From the NCBI GenBank assembly GCA_947377275.1, contig CANCFV010000022.1, forward strand, positions 1 to 38,837: a stretch of DNA of 38,837 nucleotides. The letters run 5' to 3'. The DNA is from Burkholderiales bacterium (GTDB lineage Bacteria > Pseudomonadota > Gammaproteobacteria > Burkholderiales > Burkholderiaceae_C). The notes beneath the pieces were generated by a model that was given only the letters and a program-made list of their open reading frames with translations, did no database searches and was not told where the DNA came from. A program made the position numbers and the translations under genes. Positions 1-6,681 of this stretch are shown here, piece by piece. Positions within the stretch are counted from its first letter, which is position 1. The number at the start of each line of letters is the position of its first letter.

Positions 1-120
1 GTTGGCGGCTTTCGCCTTGACGCGCTTGCCCGAGTCGAGCTCGATCTGCATCGAGCTGTCGGCTTCGGACATCACACGGCCTGCCAGGAATTTCCCGGCG
101 TCATCAAAAAGGGCAAACAT
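1..120 (-). CDS. RNB-family ribonuclease, N-terminal fragment
   Basis: Only the first 40 codons are in the window; the rest runs off the left edge. The protein starts MFALFDDAGKFLAGRV and continues with a stretch containing ELDSGKRVKAKAAN. This resembles the start of the RNase II/RNase R-like (RNB catalytic domain) exoribonucleases common in Burkholderiales, which degrade RNA from the 3' end in the cytoplasm. The catalytic domain is not visible, so the call rests on the N-terminal pattern alone. The start codon lies 24 bases downstream of the stop of the YqiA-like gene on the same strand, so the two may be co-transcribed. Confidence 0.6.
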   Translation of the reverse strand, partial: MFALFDDAGKFLAGRVMSEADSSMQIELDSGKRVKAKAAN

Positions 121-144
121 CGAATGGGCGTTTCTGCAATGAGA

Positions 145-777
145 TCAGACCGTGATTGTCCCATTTTGCGCAGGCCCCGCGTCGGGCAGCCCGAGCCAAT
201 GCAACAGCGCGGGCAGGTGGGCGTCGAAGTCGCTGACGGCGTGGTCGCTGCCATCGAGCAACAAGAGCTCCACACCAGGGTAGTGCGCCACCATCTCGCG
301 CCAGTTCAGTACCTCGTCGCCCTGGGCGATCAAGGCCCAATAGCGGCTGGGGTCGGTGATGGGGTAGGGCGCCAGGGCCTTGAACTCGTCGATGAACTCG
401 GGCTTGAAAAAGAAGCGCGCTTGCGGATCGTGGAATTCGGTCTGTTCGCCGATGTAGCGCGCCAGGTCGCGTGCTGGCGCCACGGCCGGGTTGATGACGG
501 CCGCGCGCCAGCCCAAGGCTTGGGCCATGACGGTGGCGTAAAAGCCGCCCAATGAGGAGCCGATGACCACGCTGCTGTGCGGCGGCCAGTCGCTTGTGAG
601 GGCGCGCAACTCCTTGACGGCCTGCGCAGGCGAGGGCGGCAGTTGCGGGCAGGCCCAGGTCAGGTCCAGCCCCTGAGTTTGAAGACCCTGCACGATGCCG
701 GCCAGCCTTTGCGCCTTGGCCGAGCGCGGTGAAGACCGAAAGCCGTGCAGGTAGAGGATGTGGGTGGGTGTGGGCAT
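145..777 (-). CDS. YqiA-like alpha/beta-fold esterase
   Basis: A 210-residue cytoplasmic protein of the YqiA/YcfP alpha/beta-hydrolase family, which are small esterases of uncertain physiological substrate. The N-terminus has the strand and oxyanion-loop pattern ILYLHGFRSSP (residues 7-17). The nucleophile elbow GSSLGG is at 73-78 with Ser75 the expected nucleophile. A late DGSDHAVSDF segment supplies the likely catalytic histidine. The ATG at 777 was chosen because it directly precedes the first strand; an in-frame ATG at 816 would add 13 residues unlike the family. It is followed by the ribonuclease gene on the same strand and is divergent from the secretion operon. Confidence 0.8.
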   Translation of the reverse strand: MPTPTHILYLHGFRSSPRSAKAQRLAGIVQGLQTQGLDLTWACPQLPPSPAQAVKELRALTSDWPPHSSVVIGSSLGGFYATVMAQALGWRAAVINPAVAPARDLARYIGEQTEFHDPQARFFFKPEFIDEFKALAPYPITDPSRYWALIAQGDEVLNWREMVAHYPGVELLLLDGSDHAVSDFDAHLPALLHWLGLPDAGPAQNGTITV

Positions 778-913
778 GGCCCAAGTATGCGGCGGGGCTT
801 GGACACCTGTCTTCAAGGGGGCGGGGCTCGTTTGTCACAAAGCTGTCAGCAATAGCCCAATAGGATCATGCCCAGTGCTTCGGCCAAGCCCGACGAAGCT
901 GGAAGGATCCCCC

Positions 914-1393
914 TTGAAGAACCTGCGTCAAGCACCTCATGCCGAGGTGCGGACTGAACACGTCCCTGCTCAAACACAGCCAGCGCGGCACGCCCAGCGC
1001 GGCTTCACGCTGCTGGAGTTGCTGGTGGTGCTTGTCATCATCGGCCTGCTGGCCGGCTATGTGGGCCCGCGCTTTTTTGCCCAGATCGGCAAGTCCGAGG
1101 TCAAGACCGCTGCGGCGCAGCTCGATGCCTTGGGCAAGGCGCTGGACCAATACCGCCTGGACACGGGCCACTACCCCAGCACCGAGCAGGGGCTCAATGC
1201 CTTGTGGGTCAAGCCCGGTGACGAGGCCCGTTGGTGGGGGCCTTACCTTCGCAAGGCGCCGCCCAAAGACCCATGGGGTCGCGAGTACGTCTACAAGACG
1301 CCCGGGGAGCACGGCGACTACGACCTGTCGTCGCTGGGCAAGGACGGCCGCGAAGGCGGCGACAACGAGAACCAGGACATCACCAATTGGTGA
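914..1393 (+). CDS. gspG: Type II secretion major pseudopilin GspG
   Basis: A 159-residue prepilin of the GspG family, the subunit of the periplasmic pseudopilus. It has the class III prepilin cleavage site RG|FTLLELLVVLVIIGLL, with Glu at +5 of the mature chain, then the hydrophobic alpha-helix. The rest follows the GspG pattern: KTAAAQLDALGKALDQYRLD, then YPSTEQGLNALW, a DPWGREYVYK segment, and an acidic C-terminal loop (SLGKDGREGGDNENQDI) that fits the calcium-binding loop of major pseudopilins. No ATG in this frame fits. TTG at 914 is preceded six bases away by GGAAGGA (901-907), giving a 30-residue leader, which is long; GTG at 947 would give 19. First gene of the operon. No prepilin peptidase gene is in the window, so processing must rely on one encoded elsewhere. 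Confidence 0.88.
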   Translation: MKNLRQAPHAEVRTEHVPAQTQPARHAQRGFTLLELLVVLVIIGLLAGYVGPRFFAQIGKSEVKTAAAQLDALGKALDQYRLDTGHYPSTEQGLNALWVKPGDEARWWGPYLRKAPPKDPWGREYVYKTPGEHGDYDLSSLGKDGREGGDNENQDITNW

Positions 1394-1409
1394 TGGACGC
1401 AACCTCGCC

Positions 1410-2492
1410 ATGAGCGCCTCTCCCTTCGATGCCGTGCCCGCGCCCAAGCCTGTGGCGGTGCGTGCGGCCACCTTCCCGCTGCGGCTGTTCTGCCAAGAAC
1501 TCGCCGTGCTGCTCGACGCTGGCATCCCTTTGTACGAGTCTTTGCAAACCCTGCGTGAAAAAGAAGCCGCGGCCAGCGTGGCGCAGGTGCTGTCTCAGCT
1601 GAACGAGGCCCTGTCGCAAGGCAAGACCTTGTCTCAGGCCATGCGCAGCCAGCCGGCGGCGTTCAGTTCACTGTTGATCGCGTCCATCGAGGCCAGCCAG
1701 CGCACCGGGCAGACGGCGATGGCCCTGCGCCAGCACGCGGCCTATTTGGCGTGGTTGGGTGGCATGCGCGACAAGCTGGTCAGTGCGGCCATCTACCCGA
1801 TGATCTTGATTGGATCCAGCCTCTTGGTGATGGCCTTCTTGACCGTGTTCGTGGTGCCGCGCTTTGCCGAGATCTACGAGGGCATGGGCGGCGAGTTGCC
1901 CTGGCTCTCGGGCGTGCTGCTGGACACGGGCAAAGCCGTGGGCGAACACCCGTGGCTGGTGATCGGTGGCTTGGTGGCGGCCGTGGCAGGCATGGTGTCG
2001 GCCTCGCGGCAGCCCGCGGTGCGTGCGGCGGTGTCGGCGCGTTTGTGGCAGTTGCCCGTGCTGGGCCCGCGGCTGCGCTTGATCGAGCTGGCGGCGCTGT
2101 ACCGCACGCTGGGTTTGCTCTTGCAAGCCGGTGTGGCCGTGGTGCCCGCGCTGACCTCGTCTGCCGAACTGGTGGGGCCTTCGCTGCGCGGTGCGCTTGA
2201 CCAAGCCACGCAGCGTGTGCGCGAAGGCATGCGCCTGTCAGACGGTTTGCACCAGCATGGCCTGAGCACGCCGGTGTCCTTGCGCATGATGCGTGTGGGC
2301 GAGCAAACGGGCGAGCTGGGCCCGATGCTGGAGCGCGCCGCCACCTTTTACGACGAAGAGCTGGCCCGCTTCACCGAATGGGTGGGCAAGGTGGTGAGCC
2401 CGGTGCTGATGCTGATCATGGGCGTGCTGATTGGCGGCATCGTGGTGCTGATGTACCTGCCCATCTTCCAGGTGGCGGAGCAGATCCAATGA
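1410..2492 (+). CDS. gspF: Type II secretion inner-membrane protein GspF
   Basis: A 360-residue polytopic inner-membrane platform protein of the GspF/PilC family. Two repeated T2SSF domains are visible: the first begins near residue 25 with FCQELAVLLDAGIPLYESL, the second near 230 with LAALYRTLGLLLQAGVAVV. A membrane segment follows the first domain (AAIYPMILIGSSLLVMAFL) and the C-terminal one contains SPVLMLIMGVLIGGIVVLMY. Both domains keep the GEQTGEL or ASQRTGQ type motif. The frame is open upstream to 939, but that part overlaps gspG in another frame; ATG 1410, 16 bases after the gspG stop, gives the normal family length. It probably anchors the GspE ATPase, whose gene overlaps it by four bases. 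Confidence 0.93.
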   Translation: MSASPFDAVPAPKPVAVRAATFPLRLFCQELAVLLDAGIPLYESLQTLREKEAAASVAQVLSQLNEALSQGKTLSQAMRSQPAAFSSLLIASIEASQRTGQTAMALRQHAAYLAWLGGMRDKLVSAAIYPMILIGSSLLVMAFLTVFVVPRFAEIYEGMGGELPWLSGVLLDTGKAVGEHPWLVIGGLVAAVAGMVSASRQPAVRAAVSARLWQLPVLGPRLRLIELAALYRTLGLLLQAGVAVVPALTSSAELVGPSLRGALDQATQRVREGMRLSDGLHQHGLSTPVSLRMMRVGEQTGELGPMLERAATFYDEELARFTEWVGKVVSPVLMLIMGVLIGGIVVLMYLPIFQVAEQIQ

Positions 2493-4090
2493 GCGCGGTC
2501 TTGCAAAGCATCCAAGGTGGGCAAGGGCATGACGCGGTTCAAGCTGAGCCCGCAACGGCGTCTGTGGCCGTGTTGAGCTGGGCACCCGACTGGGCCCTGT
2601 GGCCCTTGGCCAAGGCCTTGCGCTTGCGCGTGGTGGTGGCCCGCGATCCTCAAGGCCAGGCGTGGGCCTTGACCCCGCAAGGCGATGACCTGCTGCTGCG
2701 CGAAGCCGTGTCACGCGCCGTGGGTGCCAGCCTGCCGTGGTGTGAGGTGAGCGAAGACACCCTGGCCTTGGTGCTGGCGCAAGGCGAGCAAGATTTTGAA
2801 GCACGCGGCGCCCTGGTCCACGAAGGGCCTGAGGGCGAGGCTGCGGGCGACGATGCCCAGGTGCACGCCTTGTCGGTCGATGCGATCACGCGGCAAAGCA
2901 GCCCCGTGGTCAAGCTGCTGGACGCGACCTTGTTCGACGCGCTCAAGGCCCAAGCCAGCGACCTGCACCTCGAGTCAACCGCCAACGGCATGGTCATCCG
3001 CCACCGGCTCGATGGCGTGATGGTGCACGTGGGCGATGTGGGCTCGCGCGAAGTGGCCGAGCAACTGGTCTCGCGCCTGAAGGTCATGGCCGAGCTGGAC
3101 ATTGGCGAGCGCCGCTTGCCGCAAGACGGGCGTTTCAAGCTGCGTGTGCAGCAGTCCAAAGACAGCGGTGTGCGCGATGTGGACTTTCGCGTCTCGATCA
3201 TGCCCAGCAGCTTTGGCGAAGACGCGGTGCTGCGCATCTTGGACCGCTCGCGCCTGTCGAGCGAGGCCCAGGCCCTGAGCTTGGAAGGCCTGGGCTTTGA
3301 CGCCGATGACGCTGCGGTGGTGCGCCGACTGGCGCGCAAGCCTTACGGCATGTTGCTGGTGACCGGTCCCACGGGCAGCGGCAAGACCACGACCCTGTAC
3401 GCCGTGGTGCAAGAGATCAACGACGGCAGCGACAAAATCATCACCATCGAAGACCCGGTTGAATACCAACTCGGTGGGGTGGTGCAGATCCCCGTGAATG
3501 AAAAAAAGGGCCTGACCTTTGCGCGCGGTCTGCGCAGCATCTTGCGTCACGACCCCGACCGCGTGATGGTGGGTGAGATCCGCGATGCCGAGACCGCCCA
3601 GATCGCCTCGCAGGCCGCGTTGACAGGGCACTTGGTGCTGTCGACCATCCACGCCAACAACGTGTTCGACGTGGTGGGGCGCTTCATGCACATGGGGGTG
3701 GACCTCTACAACATGGTGTCGGCCCTCAACGGCGTGGTGGCGCAGCGCCTGATGCGCAAGCTGTGCACGCAATGCGCCGAGCCTTGGCAGCCCCAGCCAT
3801 CTGATTTGCGCGTGGCGCAGTTGCCGCTGGACACGCATGGGCAGTTCTTCCGCTCGGTGGGCTGCGCCCATTGCCGTGGCACGGGCTTTAGGGGGAGGCG
3901 TGCTGTGTCTGAAATCTTGTTGATGGACGACACCTTGCGTGACCTCATCGTGAGCCGCGCCTCGCTCATCCAGATCAAAAGCCATGCCCGTGCCAGCGGC
4001 ACGCGCTTGCTGCGCGAGTCGGCGCTGGCGGCGGTGCTGCGTGGCGAGTCCACCTTGGACGAACTCAACCGCGTCACCCTGGCCGAATGA
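2489..4090 (+). CDS. gspE: Type II secretion ATPase GspE
   Basis: A 533-residue cytoplasmic hexameric ATPase that drives pseudopilus assembly. The N-terminal about 130 residues form a variable GspE N-terminal-like domain. The catalytic core has Walker A GPTGSGKTT at 293-301, an Asp box (ITIEDPVEY), Walker B-type ILRHDPDRVMVGEIRD and a His box (TGHLVLSTIHANN). Two CxxC pairs, Cys426/429 and Cys459/462, match the tetracysteine zinc site of GspE proteins. ATG 2489 overlaps the gspF stop as ATGA, which implies translational coupling and trims an upstream open extension. All key residues are present, so it should be active. Confidence 0.94.
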   Translation: MSAVLQSIQGGQGHDAVQAEPATASVAVLSWAPDWALWPLAKALRLRVVVARDPQGQAWALTPQGDDLLLREAVSRAVGASLPWCEVSEDTLALVLAQGEQDFEARGALVHEGPEGEAAGDDAQVHALSVDAITRQSSPVVKLLDATLFDALKAQASDLHLESTANGMVIRHRLDGVMVHVGDVGSREVAEQLVSRLKVMAELDIGERRLPQDGRFKLRVQQSKDSGVRDVDFRVSIMPSSFGEDAVLRILDRSRLSSEAQALSLEGLGFDADDAAVVRRLARKPYGMLLVTGPTGSGKTTTLYAVVQEINDGSDKIITIEDPVEYQLGGVVQIPVNEKKGLTFARGLRSILRHDPDRVMVGEIRDAETAQIASQAALTGHLVLSTIHANNVFDVVGRFMHMGVDLYNMVSALNGVVAQRLMRKLCTQCAEPWQPQPSDLRVAQLPLDTHGQFFRSVGCAHCRGTGFRGRRAVSEILLMDDTLRDLIVSRASLIQIKSHARASGTRLLRESALAAVLRGESTLDELNRVTLAE

Positions 4091-4908
4091 GCGCAACGAT
4101 GACGCAGTACACAACCCCATCACCTGGGCCTTCGATGGCCCCCCCCGCCCCAGCCATCCAGGCCATGGCCCGCGCGTGGCGCATGGCGCAGGGCCGCATG
4201 CGCACGGCGTGGCGGCCCGCCTCGGTGTGGCTGGGCGCCCCTTTGAACGCGTTGCAAGACCCGACCGTGGCGCCCGATGCGGTGGCCCGCTTTGGCGAAT
4301 GGTGTGCCGCGCACCCAGGTGAGGTGTGCGAGGTGGGCTTGTCTGCCTCGTGGATGCTGACCTGTGTGGTGCCGCCAGGCTGGTCGCTGCAGGCCGGCCA
4401 GCAGCACGCTTTGAACCAATGGGGCCATTACCACGACCTCGATGTCCAGGCCTTGTCGGCGCATTGGGTGGTTCGCCACGTGGCCGACCCACAGGCCAGC
4501 GTGTTGTGCGCGGCCCCGCGTGTTTTGATTGAAGGCTTGCAGGCCCAAGCCAAGGCCCATAAGGTGCAGTTGGCTTGGGTGGGGCCTTGGTGGGCGCGGG
4601 GTGTGCAGGCGTGCTTGGCCCAATGGGCAACACCCGATGCCAGCGAAGCCTCGCGCACGCTGCACTTGCAAGAGCCTGGCTTGAGCCTGAGCGTGCAGGC
4701 GAGTGCCGATGTGGCCGGGCGCTGGGTCTTGACGCAGGTGCAATGGACGTCGCTTGATGCGGTCTCAGGGCTTGATGGCACGCAGGCCGTGCGGGTGCCA
4801 CCGCCAGCCACAGGTTTGGGCGATGGCGCATCGGCCGCCGTGTGGGATCACGTTGAATTGGGGGCCTTGTTGAGTGGACGATCTGCGGCCTGGAAGGCCT
4901 CGCCATGA
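4087..4908 (+). CDS. PilM / cytoplasmic-GspL-like protein, divergent
   Basis: A 273-residue protein without a signal peptide or membrane segment, starting in an ATGA overlap with gspE. Sequence similarity to a named family is not obvious by eye. Its place, immediately before PilN-like and PilO-like genes, is that of PilM or the cytoplasmic domain of GspL, an actin-like adaptor linking the ATPase to the inner-membrane platform. Segments such as EVGLSASWMLTCVVPPGW and KVQLAWVGPWWARGV could be the strands of a degenerate actin-like fold. I see no clear phosphate-binding loop, so nucleotide binding may be lost. It is rich in Trp and Ala. An alternative start is ATG 4099. The role is inferred from position. 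Confidence 0.6.
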   Translation: MSATMTQYTTPSPGPSMAPPAPAIQAMARAWRMAQGRMRTAWRPASVWLGAPLNALQDPTVAPDAVARFGEWCAAHPGEVCEVGLSASWMLTCVVPPGWSLQAGQQHALNQWGHYHDLDVQALSAHWVVRHVADPQASVLCAAPRVLIEGLQAQAKAHKVQLAWVGPWWARGVQACLAQWATPDASEASRTLHLQEPGLSLSVQASADVAGRWVLTQVQWTSLDAVSGLDGTQAVRVPPPATGLGDGASAAVWDHVELGALLSGRSAAWKASP

Positions 4909-5525
4909 GCGCACTTCGCATGGGCACTCGCCAGCCTGCGTGGGCCGATCAGCTCGATTTCGTGGGGCCGCGTGTGCGCACGGCCCGCTGGTCTTGGGTG
5001 TGCCTGTTGGCCGGTGTGGTGGCCGTGGCTTGGGTCATTCCCGAAGTCAACGAAGCTCAGGCCGAATTGGCCCAAGCGCACGCCGATGTGGCGCGCCTGC
5101 GCCGCGCCGCACACCAGGCCGATGTGGTGCGCAGGGCCGTCGCCGTGGGCCAGCCCGCCACGCCTGCCGATGCCGCGCCGCCTTTGACCGGGGACGCTGC
5201 CCGGCAGGCAGCGCAATTGGCCCAGTGGCTGGCTTACCCGTGGCTGAAGCAACTGGCCCGCGTGGAGGCCGCTGCCCAAGCTGAGCAAGCCGTGATGTTG
5301 TCTTTCAGCCTGGACTTGAGCCCCTTGGCATCGCGCCCCGATGCGTGGCCTGAGATGCGGCTTGCGGCGGCCGTCCGCGACGATGTGGCCGCCTTGCGTT
5401 GGACGCAGACCCTGAGCCCACAAGCCCAGTTGTTGAGCCGAGAGCGCCTGTCCACGCCCATCACCGTGGGTGCAGCCACCTTTGAGTGGCGCGTGGAAGC
5501 CCTGTTGGGAGGCGCGACGCCATGA
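4905..5525 (+). CDS. PilN-like inner-membrane assembly protein
   Basis: A 206-residue bitopic membrane protein. A short cytoplasmic tail (residues 1-28) contains LDFVGPR, in the place of the PilM-binding INLLP-type motif of PilN. One membrane segment follows (about 29-46, WVCLLAGVVAVAWVI). Then comes a coiled-coil-like stretch (EAQAELAQAHADVARLRRA) and a periplasmic domain of about 100 residues whose end (FEWRVEALL) fits a ferredoxin-like fold. This layout is typical of PilN or the membrane and periplasmic half of GspL. It overlaps both neighbours by four bases. The split of GspL into separate PilM-like and PilN-like chains sets this system apart from classical type II secretion. Confidence 0.65.
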   Translation: MSALRMGTRQPAWADQLDFVGPRVRTARWSWVCLLAGVVAVAWVIPEVNEAQAELAQAHADVARLRRAAHQADVVRRAVAVGQPATPADAAPPLTGDAARQAAQLAQWLAYPWLKQLARVEAAAQAEQAVMLSFSLDLSPLASRPDAWPEMRLAAAVRDDVAALRWTQTLSPQAQLLSRERLSTPITVGAATFEWRVEALLGGATP

Positions 5526-6109
5526 ACCTCACAACGTGGATGAACGCCTTGCGCCGCCTGGGTTTGGCCGGCGCCATGGGCTTGTTGTTGCTGGTGGGCG
5601 CGGCTTGGGTGCACCGTGTCTGGTTGCCGCAGCAAGTGGATCAGGCCGGGCAAGCGGGCTCGGAGGCCCGCCGCTTGCGCCATGAATTGCTGGCCCAGGC
5701 GGAACCCACCGCGGCGGTGGCCGACCCCGCGCAGCACGTCGGCTCACCCGAACAAGCTTGGCAAACGCTGTGGCAAGCCCTGCCTGTGGCGGAGCAACGC
5801 GTCGCCTTGCAAGCCGAGGTGCTCTCGTCTGCCCAGACCGGTGGCCTGCAGGTGCAAGCGGTGCAGTATCGAGGGCAGCGCCAGACGTGGGCGGTGCGCG
5901 AAGGCACCGCCTTGTGGCGCCAACGCATGCTGATGCCCGTCGAGGGCCGCTACCCTGCGGTGCGCGCTTGGTTGGTCCACCTGCTGGCCGAGCCTGCCTT
6001 GAGCGTGGACGAGATCGACATCCAGCGCCCCGATCCCAGCAGCGATCAGGTCAAGGTGCGTGTGGGCGTCTCGCTGTGGTGGCGCCAAGCCGAGGAGGCC
6101 CTGCCATGA
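5522..6109 (+). CDS. PilO/GspM-like inner-membrane assembly protein
   Basis: A 195-residue bitopic inner-membrane protein with a short N-terminal tail, a membrane helix at about residues 13-31 (GLAGAMGLLLLVGAAWV), a charged heptad-like region (SEARRLRHELLAQAEP) and a periplasmic alpha/beta domain ending VKVRVGVSLWWRQ. PilO and GspM share this layout and pair with PilN or GspL to form the bridge between cytoplasmic ATPase and outer-membrane secretin. The start is ATG 5522, in an ATGA overlap with the PilN-like gene; the open frame continues upstream to 5486 but that lies within the previous gene. Assignment rests on topology and gene order. Confidence 0.62.
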   Translation: MNLTTWMNALRRLGLAGAMGLLLLVGAAWVHRVWLPQQVDQAGQAGSEARRLRHELLAQAEPTAAVADPAQHVGSPEQAWQTLWQALPVAEQRVALQAEVLSSAQTGGLQVQAVQYRGQRQTWAVREGTALWRQRMLMPVEGRYPAVRAWLVHLLAEPALSVDEIDIQRPDPSSDQVKVRVGVSLWWRQAEEALP

Positions 6110-6681
6110 ACCGCAAGCTCCTGCTGGCTTTGGCCGTGGTGGGTGGCTTGAGCGCCTACCTCAGCACCTCTTCCGACGACGCGCTGTTGGCACCGGCCAA
6201 ATCCGGTCAACGCCGCGCCGGCTCGACGGGCTCACCCCAAGGTGCTTCCACTGCACCCTCGCCGACGGCAAAGGGCGAGGGGCGCGCTCAGGCCGTGGCG
6301 CCGTGGGTGGCCGCATCGCTCACGCAAGCCGTGGCGCAATGGCTGGCCCGTGGCAGCGCTTTGGAACAGGGGCGGGCGGGTTCGACGCCGAACCTGGCTT
6401 GGGCCGGCGTGCTGCCTCCACCACCGCCGCCAGCACGCGCCGCGCCGGTGGTGGACACGCCCCCGCCGCCGCCCATGGCGCCACGCTTTCCATATCCCTG
6501 GGTCGGCCGCTTCAACGACGAGGCGGCCCGCCGGGCCGTCTTGTCGGGCCCCCAGAGCACCTGGGTGGTGAGCGAGGGTGATGTCATCGAAAGCCAGTGG
6601 CGCGTCGACGCCATCAAAGAACGCCGCATGACCTTGACCTACCTGCCGCTGAACCAGCAACAGACCGTTGGAATGAAATGA
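6106..6681 (+). CDS. GspC/PilP-like periplasmic connector
   Basis: A 191-residue protein with an N-terminal signal-anchor-like helix (KLLLALAVVGGLSAYLS), a long low-complexity linker and a small C-terminal domain. The linker has two proline runs (PPPPPPARAA and PPPPPM). The end, VVSEGDVIESQWRVDAI followed by a stretch closing in LNQQQTV, fits the small beta domain of PilP or the homology region of GspC, which contacts the secretin's periplasmic N0 domain. ATG 6106 overlaps the preceding stop and the next gene begins inside its own stop (ATGA), so it is embedded between the PilO-like and secretin genes exactly where such a connector is expected. No lipobox is present, unlike true PilP. Confidence 0.65.
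   Translation: MNRKLLLALAVVGGLSAYLSTSSDDALLAPAKSGQRRAGSTGSPQGASTAPSPTAKGEGRAQAVAPWVAASLTQAVAQWLARGSALEQGRAGSTPNLAWAGVLPPPPPPARAAPVVDTPPPPPMAPRFPYPWVGRFNDEAARRAVLSGPQSTWVVSEGDVIESQWRVDAIKERRMTLTYLPLNQQQTVGMK

Noticed and set aside
832..866. Promoter for the secretion operon (TTGTCA with TAGGAT)
   Set aside because: The two hexamers are separated by 23 bases, too far for a standard promoter, and no better pair was found in the 778-913 gap.
939..1409. N-terminal extension of GspF in the same frame
   Set aside because: The extension lies over gspG in another frame and is Ser/Arg/Trp-rich without family similarity; ATG 1410 gives the normal GspF length.
2975..4927. A 650-codon minus-strand open frame opposite gspE and the PilM-like gene
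   Set aside because: It is low-complexity Arg/His/Pro-rich sequence, and the plus strand carries an intact ATPase.
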